NCBI GenBank assembly: GCA_023362775.1
Contig: JALMGJ010000063.1
Location: 1,967,501-2,031,500 of the forward strand
DNA from: Charina bottae
Lineage: Eukaryota; Chordata; Lepidosauria; Squamata; Charinaidae
Reading direction: 5' to 3'
Length of the DNA: 64,000 nt
A program made the translations under genes and the position numbers. The notes beneath the pieces are model-generated. The model was not told the origin of the DNA. It saw nothing but the letters and a program-made list of their open reading frames with translations, and did not search any database. Shown piece by piece: positions 32,508 through 44,800 of the stretch. Positions within the stretch are counted from its first letter, which is position 1; the number at the start of each line of letters is the position of its first letter.

Positions 32508-33715
32508 GACAGATCTCAGTAAGATGAGGAATTACCTTGTTCAGTGGATTAGAGCCTAGGTTAGATAAAAATAGCAAATGAATGAGAAAACTTGCTTCTT
32601 GACAGTACTATGCCAGACTGCAGGTGGCATGGCTGAGCGCTCTTCGTGGGGAAAAGAATCAAAGAAAAGATTCTACCCACACAGAAAACTAGCATCTCAG
32701 GAAAGAGAGTTCTAGACTAGCCTTCTCTCCGACATCCATGTAAGTGTATAGTGTATACTTGTACCAGTATTCAGTTCTAGTGTGAGGTCTTCCCTGCATC
32801 TGAAATAGTGCCCTCAAAAACAAGTTGCTGGTATTAATATATTAAGTCCCAAACAACTTGAGATCACATTACCTAAAAAGCATCCTTAATTATAATAACC
32901 TTGAAGACAACTAAATTCTGCCTTCAGAGTGACATTTGGTGGTGACAGGGAGACAGACCTTCTCTGCCATAGCATCTGCCTTCAGGAATTACCTCTTCTT
33001 TGGTACACCACGGCCTGGTAGAGATACCTTTTAGGGGTTGTTTCAATACTAATCTTTTCATGTTGGCCTTCCTCAGACATTAACACTCCCTAAGATTTCT
33101 CTTTTTATGACAGGAGTGTTATTGTTGCTATTGTTGTTATCTTTGTATTCTACCTTTCTTTTATGCTTTTGTAATTACTGTAAACTACTTTGGATTGTAA
33201 AATAAGGAGGTGCACATGGACAGGTATCTTAATTCAATAAAGTTTAATTTAAATTGAAAATGGCAAGCACTTAATGTCTGTGCAGTCCCAAGGAGTCAGG
33301 CCCAGCTTGGAAGTCCCAACTGACTAACTACTAGTAAGATTACTGCCTATGTATTTAACAATTTTCTCATTCTGTCCTAATAAAGATGGTGATAGTTTTC
33401 TGCTGGTCTCCCATCTAAGTACTAACCAGGTTCATCTCTCCTTAGCTTTTTTGAGATCAGCCAATGTCAGCTGCCACCTGGGGAAAGATTCCCTGATTTG
33501 CCTGGTAATGGTTCTCCTTGAAATCCACAGCATTTCCTGCTTAAAATGTATTGCAGTCTATCTATGCACTATAATGTACAGTATTTTTAACAGGAAATGC
33601 AGTTAATTCCATTGGGAGCCATCTCTAAGCAATTCATGGTTCCATTAGCACAACTTGCCCAGAAAACAACTCCAAAACAACTCCTTTCTAGCTTATCCAT
33701 TTCTGTTGTGTATTA
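32508..33715. other. Unassigned sequence
   Basis: No gene or bounded repeat is recognised. Confidence 0.45.
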
Positions 33716-34642
33716 ATGCAATCCTTATATATCCTTCAAACTATCCTAAACATCTTTGCAGAAGCATATGAAAAGCTCGGCCTCTCGATTAACATTAAAA
33801 AAACCAAAGTGCTTTACCAGCAAGTTCAAACCAATCCCTCCGAAGCGCCATCAATCCAGCTTAAAGGTGTGTCACTAGAAAATGTCGACCACTTTTCTTA
33901 TCTCGGCAGCCATCTATCTACAAAAGACGACATCAACGCTGAAATTCAGCATCGCCTGAGCTCTGCGAGTGTAGCTTTCTCCCGAATGAAGCGTAGAGTG
34001 TTTGAGGATCGGGACATTCGCAGGGAGACCAAAATTCTTGTTTACAAAGCCATTGTAATACCAACCCTTCTGTACGCCTGTGAAACATGGACCCTCTACA
34101 AACGCCACCTCCAACTTCTTGAAAGATTCCATCAACGCTGCCTCCGAAAAATTCTGCAAATTACTTGGGAAGATAGGCGGACTAATGTTAGCATATTAGA
34201 AGAAGCGAAAACCACCAGCATTGAAACAATGATCATCCAACATCAACTTCGCTGGACCAGCCATGTTGTTCGAATGCCTGACCATCATCTTCCAAAGCAG
34301 CTCCTTTACTCCCAACTTAAGAATGGAAAACGGAATATTGGTGGACAACAAAAGAGATTCAAAGATACTCTCAAAGCTAATTTAAAAAAATGTAATATCA
34401 GCATTGAGAACTGGGAAGCCCTAACTCATGAGCATTTCAATTGGAGGTCAGCCTTTATTAATGGCGCTATGGACTTTGAAGAAGCACGAGTACAGGGCGA
34501 AAGGGAGAAACAAGCTAAGAGGAAGGCACGTCAGGCAAACCCTCATCATGACCATCTTCCACCCGGAAACCTATGCCCTCACTGTGGGAGGTTGTGCGGA
34601 TCCAGAATTGGCCTTTACAGCCACTTACAGATCCACTGTTAA
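33716..34642 (+). pseudogene. LINE reverse transcriptase C-terminal part with C2H2 zinc finger
   Basis: A 308-codon open frame begins in the post-catalytic reverse transcriptase region (LNIFAEAYEKLGLSINIKKT, about residues 11-30). It continues with VDHFSYLGSHLS, LLYACETWTL, LRKILQITWEDRRTNVSIL and RWTSHVVRMPDHHLP. The last 22 residues hold a classical zinc finger, CX2CX12HX3H (CPHCGRLCGSRIGLYSHLQ...). The catalytic YADD and the endonuclease are absent, so it is 5' truncated; the listed Met lies near the truncation point. The frame is intact for its whole length. LINE clade is not resolved by eye; it is not the BovB, L1 or L2 type seen elsewhere here. Confidence 0.8.
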
Positions 34643-34737
34643 AATTTTACCCTTGGAAGACAATCTTACTCGGCTACAAGTGATCGCGAATGAATGAATG
34701 AATGAATGAATGAATGAATGAATGAATGAATGAATGA
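33716..34737 (+). mobile_element. 5'-truncated LINE of unresolved clade with (GAAT)n tail
   Basis: After the stop there is a short 3' UTR (CAATCTTACTCGGCTACAAG, then TGATCGC) and then (GAAT)n at 34690-34736. Ending in a tetranucleotide repeat in place of poly-A fits the CR1/L2/Rex-type LINEs. No target duplication was found. Confidence 0.75.
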
Positions 34738-36321
34738 TTGGGATATAGGGAGGATGGTGACAAGGGCACCTCTCCATTCATGTCTCCATTTATTTTTCTG
34801 TATAGGCATGTCCTTTGCTTATTCGAAACAGCAGCAAGAAATGCTCTTGAATCCTCTGCTTTGGGAGGGGTTGCATAATTTAATTTTGAACCCATTGGCA
34901 TGGTTTCTCCATGTTTATTCCTCCTTCAACTCAGCATCAGCTTCAGAGAGACCAAATACAGGACCTTTCCTTTCACCGAGAAGCATAAAAAATTATAACA
35001 GAAATGGTAAGTGCCACCTCTGGATTGAGATTTTGGAGTCAAAAGTGAACTTTGTTGAACTAACCCATGCAGCTGAAATTTCCTTTTGTTTGCTCTGCCA
35101 TAATGAGATTCTGAAAAGATGTACATCAACAGGAATAAGCCATTGTGGTAGATTCACAAGCTGAATGTCCATCCATAGTTGTGAAGTAGGCCAACTTGTC
35201 TCAGCATTGACAAGATGTTAGATGGAGGAAGAAAATGAACAAAGCAGGGTGCTGAGCTTAGAGGTAACAATGAGGGCTTATATTCTTTGATTACACCTGA
35301 GTCCAGAGTTCTATAACACACACAAAAAAAATCTGTTGTTCTGTGAGCAGGCACTTTATACATTCCCTTGGTCATCTATGCTTGGTTTTGTCTATTGTGC
35401 CTATGCAACAGGAACCTCCTCCTCTGTTTTCAATTGTTTACATTTACTTTTACAGGCTAGTCCTCAGATTCCTCCATTGACAATAATGCTTTGAATCAAA
35501 TGAGTTTGTGCAGCTTGGTGCTTTGATAACTATAGATTTACCACTGAAATGAAATGCAATAAATGACCTCATCTGATTCAACCAACTGGTGTTAGAGCTT
35601 TCCCACCCCTTCCCCATTCTGTACTTATCCACTTTGGCTCCACACTGCTCCTAAGAAAAAGTTGGTTTCTCTGAACTCAATTACAGCACTTGGTACAAAA
35701 GAGTCTGCTTATGAAAAGCAGAGATTAGCCTAGTAGACTCTTATGTTGCAGAAGTTTTGGCATGGAAATGGATAGGGTGATGGCTTGCTTTTGTGAAACA
35801 CCTGTTGTGGAGACAGCTACTAGGATCCAGCTGTCTCCAGGAAAAGGAAAAGGAAAAGGAAAAGGAAAAGAAACCTTCATGGTGTTAAGATAGTATTGTA
35901 CCAGGCAAGAATGTGGGGGGGGGGGAAGTGGGAAGGAAAGTGCCAGGAAAGAGATGGGACTGTTACCGTGGCCCAAGAATTCACCTGCCCCTATCCCTTT
36001 GAACTGAAAGCCCCATCCTAGGTGGTGTGAGTTCCCTGGAAAGAGGAGCTGGTAAGAGATCTGAAGAAAATCTACTTCTCTAATCTGCCCCAGCCATGGA
36101 TCGTAACAGGGCTCTCAATCCAGCTTTCAGGTCCAATGACTCACCTGCAATTTGAAGGTTATTTGGCATGCGTGAAGAGGAGCTGCTGTGTACATCAGTT
36201 CCTGCGTGTGGCTGGGAAGGAATATTTTGCCAAGGCTGACAATTGAGACCTGAGCTGTTTTGTCTTCCTGGTCATGATCTAGGAATTTATGCTGCTGGAG
36301 AATTACTGCAGTGCTTTACTG
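34738..36321. other. Unassigned sequence with a short hexanucleotide repeat
   Basis: A run of five GAAAAG units lies at 35840-35870, and a G-run at 35915-35924. Reading frames up to 144 codons (34730-35164) show no family. No gene is called. Confidence 0.45.
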
Positions 36322-36659
36322 TACAGGTAGTCCTCAACTAATAACGGTGCTGGGAAAAGTGACTTACAACCTGTCCTCGCACTCATGACTGTTGCAGTGT
36401 CCTTGCAGTCACATGATCAAAATTTGGCATGTATTTATGACGGTTGCAGCATCCCAGGGTCAAGTGATCACCATTTGTGACCTTCCCAGCCGGCTTCCAA
36501 CAAGCAAAATCAATGGGGAACCACGTGACTCACTTAACGACCGCCACAAAAAATGTCATAAAATCAAGTGCGGTCACATGACGCCTTGCTTAATGACCGT
36601 ATTGCTTAAAGACAAATTTTCTGGTCCCTATTGTGGTTGTAAGTTGAGGACTACCTGTA
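36322..36659. mobile_element. TA-flanked terminal-inverted-repeat MITE, copy 1
   Basis: The element 36324-36657 (334 bp) starts CAGGTAGTCCTCAACT and ends AGTTGAGGACTACCTG, with TA on both sides. Inside are repeated phrases GTCACATGA, TTAATGACCG and TCCCAGCCGGCTTCC, many in opposed orientation. TA duplication suggests the Tc1/mariner superfamily, possibly a Tigger/pogo relative. No transposase remains. The second copy at 46413-46823 is longer and in the same orientation. Confidence 0.85.
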
Positions 36660-38476
36660 AGCATTGTCACATATGACAGAGGTGTATCATCTTCTTACAG
36701 TGGCATAGTGACTCCAGTGCTTCTGAGTTATGGGTGGCATCTCTTGCTCTCTACAGGGCAAAGAAGAAAGGTTAATCTCACATTTCTATGGCTGTAGTCC
36801 CAATTCATCTACTTTTCTGTTCCCCCCACCTTCACTAACATTTATTTTAAAAACATGAGCAATGATCATAAGAGATGTTGTACTTTAAGAGATGGACAAA
36901 CTCCGACCCACCTTGTGTTGAACTGGCACGAATAGCTTGTTTCCTTTCCAAATCAATCCACTATTCCTAAACAGCTCCTCTATGGATTTCCCCCATCTCC
37001 TTTCTTTCCCTTCCCGTATAACAGGTATGGATGAAGCAACTACTGAAAAAGAGAAATTGGGTGTTTTTCTTCTCCCTCCTCTCTTTATCTTGCAAGCTGA
37101 TTATGAGTTTTGAAATCAATCTGCCCCTGTTCAGTGGTCACATCATAGCTACTGAAAGTTCTTTCTGTTGCTCATCAAGAATGTTCCACATAGGGGAAGG
37201 AGAAAGAGAGCCGTTACTTCCTGTGTCTGGTGCCCCAGAAGAGGAAGTTTTATTGAAAGAGAAGAAATAGGATTGGGGGACTGAGTGCTAGTTGGGTGGG
37301 ATAGTAGTGTAGCTGGGAATTAATCCCAAAGAGAGAAAAAGTCAAATAATTACCATGATTTGTAATGTAATATTTCAAATCTCCAAATCTTGCTTCTCCT
37401 GGATGCCCACTCCACTGGACTCTTTACTCACATTCCCTGGAAAAGTGGGTGCCACAGAAATCAACTAGCTATATCAGGCCACCCCACTTTGCCCCTTGAT
37501 TTCTTCCTAACTGAACTGGCCCCATTCATACAGCATGCTCAACTTCAGTCATGGCTCCTCAGCAGATATTCTACAGCGTCTTATTCAATCCAAAGCTGCC
37601 ATTGGGGGTACTAGATTCCCTGTCCACTTCCTGTTATCCCATGAACCTTGTGTCAGTCTTCATTACATCTCAAGCCTCTTTCCCATTAGCCACCTAGGCA
37701 GCAGTCAGTGCTGCAGCCAATCAGTGCTGGGAGGTATGTTCTGTGGTTGCCAGGGTTTTACCAGTGAGCTTGGTAATAGCAAGCCTGTTTTTTTTTTCCA
37801 GCCATTCTCTATCTCCAACTAGGCAGGGCTTTAGAAATGCCTCACTTTTGACTGGGACATGGTATGTGCATAATATGCTTATCCCACCCCTTATCCAGTT
37901 CAGTGTGTTGTACAAATCCAAACAACTGACTCATGCAGTCAGAACAGACAGTTGTCTCTAGTCTGTGTGTGCCAGCCCACCCAACCCACTCACATCCAGC
38001 CACAATGACTTCAATTTTACACACAGCTGTTTTGGCAATCTCAATGTTCATCACAGCAAATCTATTTTGCATAATGTGATGTCAAGTGATTCTGAGTCCC
38101 AGGTTCGTACCACCTGATGGGCAGCATGCCATCTTGTCTGCCAGCACACACCTGTATTTAACTTTGTTGTGTTTGCCATAAAAGATTGGGAACCTGGGTG
38201 CTTCAAAACAAAGCAGAATTAAACTTATAATTAGCTACCTTCCTTTAGAATAGCAGGTTACAACAGATTCCTCCTTGAAGTCACTTCTCTGCTTACAGGA
38301 AGAGAAAATCCATGCTAGGAAAAGACAGTGGAGCTATCCAGAAGATATTTCCAGCACAGCTTATTAATATGTATGACAGTTCCAAGAAGGAAAGTCAGAA
38401 TTCTGGTCAGAAATGTCAGGGTTAGATATGTATAATATTCTATACAAATACACTGCAGTTCTTTCTCTCCCTTTCA
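36660..38476. other. Unassigned sequence
   Basis: No gene or bounded repeat is recognised. Frames of 60-95 codons around 37390-37960 lack any family feature. Confidence 0.45.
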
Positions 38477-38528
38477 GAGTGGTTACCATCATATACAGAG
38501 TCCCCCGCGGGGGAGATGGGCGGTGATA

Positions 38529-38561
<33 letters not shown>

Positions 38562-38563
38562 CA

Positions 38564-38598
<35 letters not shown>

Positions 38599-38600
38599 AA
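38477..38600 (+). mobile_element. L2-like LINE 3' tail with (ATCA)n and (AAAT)n
   Basis: AGTGGTTACCATCATATACA, GAGTCCCCCGCGGGGGAGAT and GGGCGGTGATAAATCA are followed by (ATCA)n at 38530-38560 and (AAAT)n at 38563-38600. Only the tail is recognisable. The CCCCCGCGGGGG palindrome is part of the tail hairpin. Confidence 0.65.
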
Positions 38601-40454
38601 TAATAGTAGTTTCAATCAGTGGTCTTTAAATTCTTCTTTCTTTGACCATGTGCAGTATTCATTCATTACAGACGCCTTAGCATGTTTTTCTTAAGGATGT
38701 AAACCCAGTTGAAAGGGTCTATTCACAAACGAGAGGCAAGAACAGAAGGAAATGTGTGGGAACTTGAGACATATTGTGCCAAAATGATGCCAGTTGAATC
38801 TACTGGGGATTGAGCATAAATCCCCAGCATCAACCAGTTTTGGAGATACCTGATTGCAGTGGATACCATGTCACAATAACACCATGGATACACCAGTGTC
38901 ACATTACAGTAGCATTAGGTGGCACCAGCATGACAAGACCCCACTAGGCTAGAGCCTTCCTTTGAGTCCCATTTTAATTAATCTACTTAGAAAGAAGATC
39001 TGAAACCTTCCAACATCTTGAAATTTTACTGGAGCAGTTGGAAAAAGAGGTTGGTGGATTTAAAAAAATATAATTTACAATACTGAAATTGTTTGGTACA
39101 ATGGTAATATATTTAGTCAACAGGAAGATGAGAGTTCCCCCTCACAAATAATTACGTAGGGTGGGGGGGGAATGGAACAACTTCAACATCTGCTGAAACT
39201 TGGAAGCCTTTCCTTGGAAGCTTTGGAGATTAGCTTGAAGAATAGCTGCTGCTTGGGAAGGCTTGTTTGCCTAGTGAATTTAACCCTTTATATAATGCCT
39301 AGCAGGGTTATTCTCTCTTTTGTTTCCTTTTCTGTCTTATTTCCCCTTCCGTTTTCCTCCTCGATACCCAGATTTGTTTTCTCCTTTCTCTTCCAATTTC
39401 TCAGTGCAGCTATCACTTCTCACCTTCCTCAATCCTGTTCTTTTCTTCATTTTTTGAGGTTTTTGCTGGAGGGGGATATGTATGTGTATACTTCAATATT
39501 TCTCTGTGTGAGTGTGGTTTGAGTTTAAGAGAGTGAATAATGAAAATATACAGATATGAATATATACAGATATGGATCAAAGTCTTTTGTATAAGCAGCA
39601 CCTTATTTTACAAGTAATTAATTTTGATTAGTGATTCTTAATTAATGCAAGTAATATAAATTTAAATTTTTGCCCTGGACTTGCCTTTTTTTGTGTGTGG
39701 CTTCTGGAAGGTATTTACACACAGATACTGGACATATACTGTATGTACACACATATACAGGGTGCCACATGCACAAGTTTATTGGGCAAGAGAGGAGAAT
39801 CATGGAGACCAGTTACAGCTGAGGTTGACAGCCATAGCTTGACTGGAGACTGCCCATGATTCCTTTCTATGTTTGTGTCCATGTGTACTCATCAAGTCCA
39901 TTTCCAGATCAGCCTTACAGTTCTGTTTCTCAGGTGCCAGTTGATGCAAAAGGCCAAAGAATTAGCCTTTTTCGTGTGCATCACATCTCTTTCTCTTATG
40001 TCACCACCTGATTTGATCTCTGGCAAGGTTGCTTTGTTTCTGGCAACAAGACTAGCATTTCTGCAAATTTACTGTCCTGGGATAAAGCTTTTTACAGAGA
40101 ACTCAGATCTTCCAGCTTCCAGGAAAAAGAATGGCAGAGGCAAGGCTGATGTTGTATAACAACCTCACCCTTCTGCAAATTATGTTGAAATTCTGTAGAC
40201 TGAGATTATTGGATTTGTGGTCAGAGTGCCTGCCTGAAAGAATAGAAGAAGGAAAAAAAGCAAAAGGCCTATGCTCGGAGTATATGTTTATCAAATGGTT
40301 CCATTGTCATATGTTTGTTTACTAGGATGCATAGATTTATGAGGACAGGAGTCAACAGTTGTCATAAAGTAGATCCTTTTTGGTTGTTGTTGTTGTTGTT
40401 GTTCTGTGTGCCCAGAAAATATTTCAGCTCCTCTTTCCCCACTTTAATCAGCAG
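38601..40454. other. Unassigned sequence
   Basis: No gene is recognised. A short (TTG)n lies near 40385. Frames up to 116 codons (39172-39522) are pyrimidine-rich and featureless. Confidence 0.45.
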
Positions 40455-40570
40455 CATATCAAAAGAACATAGAAAGAGCCCTGCTGGATCAGGCCACACA
40501 CTCATCTAGTCCAGCATTCTGTGTCACACAATGGCCAACTGGAGGCATTTGAGAAGCTCACAAGCCCAGA
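40455..40570 (+). repeat. Amniote interspersed repeat, class unknown
   Basis: AAAGAACATAGAAAGAGCCC, TGCTGGATCAGGCCACACA, CATCTAGTCCAGCATTCTGT and AATGGCCAACTGGAGGCAT follow the wording of a repeat common in reptile genomes. I cannot assign its class or its ends. Confidence 0.55.
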
Positions 40571-40589
40571 TTGGTGGACACTAAATTAT

Positions 40590-41350
40590 TAGATGTGATA
40601 ATTAAATCCTACAAAATAAAAAAGCCCACACTTGGTCTTGTCACTGATGCAGTAAATAAATTTGATATGTAATTTTAAGTGAATATAACAAGGAATTAGA
40701 AATCCCCATTTTATCTAAACAATGGGAAATTGTCTTAACATCTCTATCAAAAGTTTTGGTAGATCGTAGGCTACGGCTTAATCAACAAAACATAACATTT
40801 TGTACTGACTGGATCCCATTGCATTTGTATAGAAAAGGAATAAGTAAATTGTTGTGTTTTGGGGAACACAATTACAATAATGCTTCATTAAAACATGTTT
40901 TTGCAATGTCCTAAGGCTGTTGTGTTCTAGGAAGAAATAATTATATCTATCAATTTGATGTTGAGACAGGTTTTAATATTTCCAAATATCTACATGTTTC
41001 TGAACCTATTACATGGATCTTGATGGCTAGACAACAAAAGTGGATTCTCCACACCCTTTTTATTGCTAAGAAACTAGTCCTTCAACATTAGAAAGGTAAA
41101 TTTATGGCCCCCATTGACTCAGCAGATCGAAGACCTGGTATTATTTGCAACGTATGAATGAGCTGCTTACATATTATATGTCAATGTTTATAATGAAATA
41201 TGATTTTCTTTTATTGAAACTGTTGGGTAAAACCACAGCTGGAAAGGAACTTGTAAATTTTGCTTATTTGGATTCTATGTACAGTATGTACTTGCCTAAT
41301 TTTCACTCCAGAACAATGCCCAAATTGAAATGCACCTATTCCTTCATATT
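40590..41350 (+). mobile_element. Decayed L1/Tx1-like LINE C-terminal relic
   Basis: Broken frames read WIPLHLYRKGISKLLCFGEH (about 40810-40870), LKHVF...CPKA (near 40890-40920), ITWILMARQQ and QKWILHTLFIAKKLVLQH (about 41035-41090), and a shifted frame IEDLVLFATYE (near 41130). The order WIPLHLYR, a Cys/His cluster, LFIAKKL, then IEDL...ATYE is like the C-terminal end of an L1-type ORF2. It is distinct from the other L1 copies here. Stops and frameshifts are frequent and the ends are approximate. Confidence 0.55.
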
Positions 41351-41554
41351 CATGCATTTCTGAATTCTCCAGTGCAATCACTCAGTTTTAAAAAGCATGT
41401 ATTATGACAATACAGAAAAATTCAAATGCCAGTGAACACAATATAGAAAAATGCAGTATATTATAGGGGGAGGCCACCTGCAAAAAATATGGCTTGCATC
41501 CAGCTCATGTACAGTTTGCACTGATTTCAGAGACCGATTTGTGTGTGTGCGTGT

Positions 41555-41784
41555 GTGTGTGTCTGTGTGCCTTCAAGTCTGTCATGATTTTTGGTGATTC
41601 CTTGAGTCCTTGCAGTTTCCTCAGCAACATTTTTGGAAGTGGCTTGCCGTTTCCTTCTTCCTGGGGCTGAGAGAGAGTGACTGGCCCAAAGTCACCCAGC
41701 TGTTTTCGTGCTTAAAGCAAGACTATAACTCACAGTTTCCTGGTTTCTCCTGGTGCCTTTAACCACTGCACAAACTGGCTCTCA
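41555..41784 (-). mobile_element. CORE-SINE (MIR-like), RTE-type tail, decayed
   Basis: On the minus strand it starts AGAGCCAGTTTGTGCAGTGG with TTAAAGGCACCAGG (tRNA-related head), a worn B-box-like GTTATAGTCTTGC, then the CORE GCTGGGTGACTTTGGGCCAG and TCACTCTCTCTCAGCCC. The tail ends AATCACCAAAAATCATGACA and GACTTGAAGGCAC. Related to 61150 and, for head and CORE, to 56233. A (GT)n run adjoins the end. Confidence 0.75.
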
Positions 41785-41881
41785 CCTACTCAGGTCAATA
41801 GTAATTTTTAGCTCCCTATTTCCAAAGGACCTTCATAAAACTCCCATTATTTCTCATTGGCATGTTATCCTTTCTTAGTAT

Positions 41882-44800
41882 GACTTTGTAGGTTTGTTGT
41901 TGTTTATTCATTCAGTCGCTTCCGACTCTTCGTGACTTCATGGACCAGCCCACGCCAGAGCTTCCTGTCAGCCGTCACCATCCCCAGCTCCCCCATGGTT
42001 GAGTCTGTCACCTCCAGAATATCATCCATCCATCTTGCCCTTGGTCGGCCCCTCTTCCTTTTGCCTTCCACTTTCCCTCGCATCAGCTTCTTCTCCAGGG
42101 TATCCTGTCTTCTCATTATGTGGCCAAAGTACTTCAGTTTTGCCTTTAATATCATTCCCTCAAGTGAGCAGTCTGGCTTTATTTCCTGGAGTATGGACTG
42201 GTTTGATCTTCTTGCAGTCCAAGGGACTCTCAGAATTTTCCTCCAACACCACAGTTCAAAAGCATCTATCTTCCTTTGCTCAGCCTTCCTTATGGTCCAG
42301 CTCTCACAACCATAGGTTACTACAGGGAATACCATTGCTTTAATTATGCGGACCTTTGTTGTCAGTGTGATGTCTCTGCTCTTAACTATTTTATCAAGAT
42401 TTGCCATTGCTCTCCTCCCAAGAAGTAGACGTCTTCTGATTTCCTGGCTGCAGTCAGCATCTGCAGTAATCTTTGCGCCTAGAAATACAAAGTCTGTCAC
42501 TGCCTCCACTTTTTCTCCCTCTATTTGCCAGTTATCAATCAAGCTGGTTGCCATAATCTTGGTTTTTTTGAGGTTTAACTGCAACCCAGCTTTTGCACTT
42601 TCTTCTTTCACCTTCGTCATAAGGCTCCTCAACTCCTCCTTGCTTTCAGCCATCAAAGTGGTATCATCTGCATATCTGAGATTGTTAATGTTTCTTCCAG
42701 CGATTTTAACTCCAGCCTTGGATTCCTCAAGCCCAGCACGTCGCATGATGTGTTCTGCGTACAGGTTGAATAGGTAGGGTGAGAGTATACAGCCCTGCCG
42801 TACTCCTTTCCCAATCTTAAACCAGTCCGTTGTTCCGTGCTCTGTTCTTACCGTTGCTACTTGGTCGTTATACAGATTCCTCAGGAGGCAGACAAGATGA
42901 CTTGGTATCCCCATACCACCAAGAACTTGCCACAGTTTGTTATGATCCACACAGTCAAAGGCTTTAGAATAGTCAATAAAACAAAAATAGATGTTTTTCT
43001 GAAACTCCCTGCCTTTCTCCATTATCCAGCGGATATTGGCAATTTGATCTCTAGTTCCTCTGCCTTTTCTAAACCCAGCTTGTAAATCTGGCAATTCTCG
43101 CTCCATGAATTGCTGGAGTCTACCTTGCAAGATCTTGAGCATTACCTTACTGGCATGTGAAATAAGTGCCACTGTTCGATAGTTTGAACATTCTTTAGTG
43201 CTTCCCTTTTTTGGTATGGGGATATAAGTTGATTTTTTCCAATCTGATGGCCATTCTTGTGTTTTCCAAATTTGCTGGCATATGGCATGCATCACCTTGA
43301 CAGCATCGTCTTGCAAGATTTTAAACAGTTCAGCTGGGATACCATCGTCTCCTGCTGCCTTGTTATTAGCAATGCTTCTTAAGGCCCATTCAACCTCACT
43401 CTTCAGGATGTCTGGCTCTAACTCACTGACCACACCGTCAAAGCTATCTCCAATATTATTATCCTTCCTATACAGATCTTCCGTATATTCTTGCCACCTT
43501 TTCTTGATCTCTTCTGCTTCTGTTAGGTCCTTACTATCTTTGTTTTTGATCATACCCATTTTTGCCTGGAATTTACCTCCGATGTTTCTAATTTTCTGGA
43601 AGAGGTCTCTTGTCCTTCCTATTCTATTGTCTTCTTCCACTTCCGCGCATTGCTTGTTTAAAAATAATTCCTTATCTCTTCTGGCTAACCTCTGGAGTTT
43701 TGCATTTAATTGGGCATATCTCCCCCTGTCACTGTTGCCTTTTGCTTTCCTTCTTTCTTGGGCTACTTCCAGTGTCTCAGCAGACAGCCATCTTGCCTTC
43801 TTGGTTTTCTTTTTCTTTGGGACGTTTTTTGTTGCCGCCTCCTGAACAATGTTGCGAACTTCTGTCCATAGTTCTTCCGGGACCCTATCTACTAAATCTA
43901 GTCCCTTAAATCTATTCTTCACCTCCACTGCATATTCCTTAGGAATATTAGTGAGCTCATATCTAACTGATCTGTGGGTCTTCCCTATTCTCTTTAGTCT
44001 GATTCTAAATTTTGCAATAAGAAGTTCGTGATCTGAACTACAGTCAGCTCCAGGTCTTGTTTTTACCGACTGTATAGATGTCCGCCACCTTTGGCTGCAA
44101 AGGATGTAGTCAATCTGATTTCGGTGTCGACCATCTGGTGAAGTCCATGTATAAAGTCGTCTTTTAGGTTGTTGGAAGAGAGTGTTTGTTATGCACAGTG
44201 AGTTGTCTTGGCAAAATTCTATCAGCCTATGTCCTGCTTCATTTTGTTCTCCCAGACCATGCTTGCCTGTAATTCCAGGTGTTGTCTGACTACCCACCTT
44301 AGCATTCCAGTCTCCTGTAATGAAAATAACATCTCTTTTTGGTGTATTATCCAGTAGGTGCTGCAGATCCTCATAGAACTGATCTACTTCTGCTTCTTCA
44401 GCATCTGTGGTTGGGGCGTATATTTGGATCACTGTGATGTTAAATGGCTTACCCTGAATTCGAATTGAGATCATTCTATCGTTTTTTGGGTTGTATCCAA
44501 GCACTGCTTTAGCCACTTTATTATTAATTATGAAGGCTACTCCATTTCTTCTGTGGTCCTCTTGTCCACAGTAGTAGATCTGGTGGTTATCTGATGTGAA
44601 GTGGCCCATTCCAGTCCATTTCAGTTCACTGACACCTAAAATGTCTATATTTAATCTTGACATCTCACCAATAACCACATCCAATTTGCCCTGGCTCATA
44701 GATCTTACATTCCAGGTTCCTATGGTGTGTTGATCTTTAGAACATCGGATTTGTCGTTCACCACCAGCACCGTCGGCCGCTAGCCGTCCTTTCGGCTTTG

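Noticed and set aside
41932..44031. Several plus-strand frames of 60-187 codons across the minus-strand BovB
   Set aside because: They mirror the real frame on the other strand and carry no family feature.
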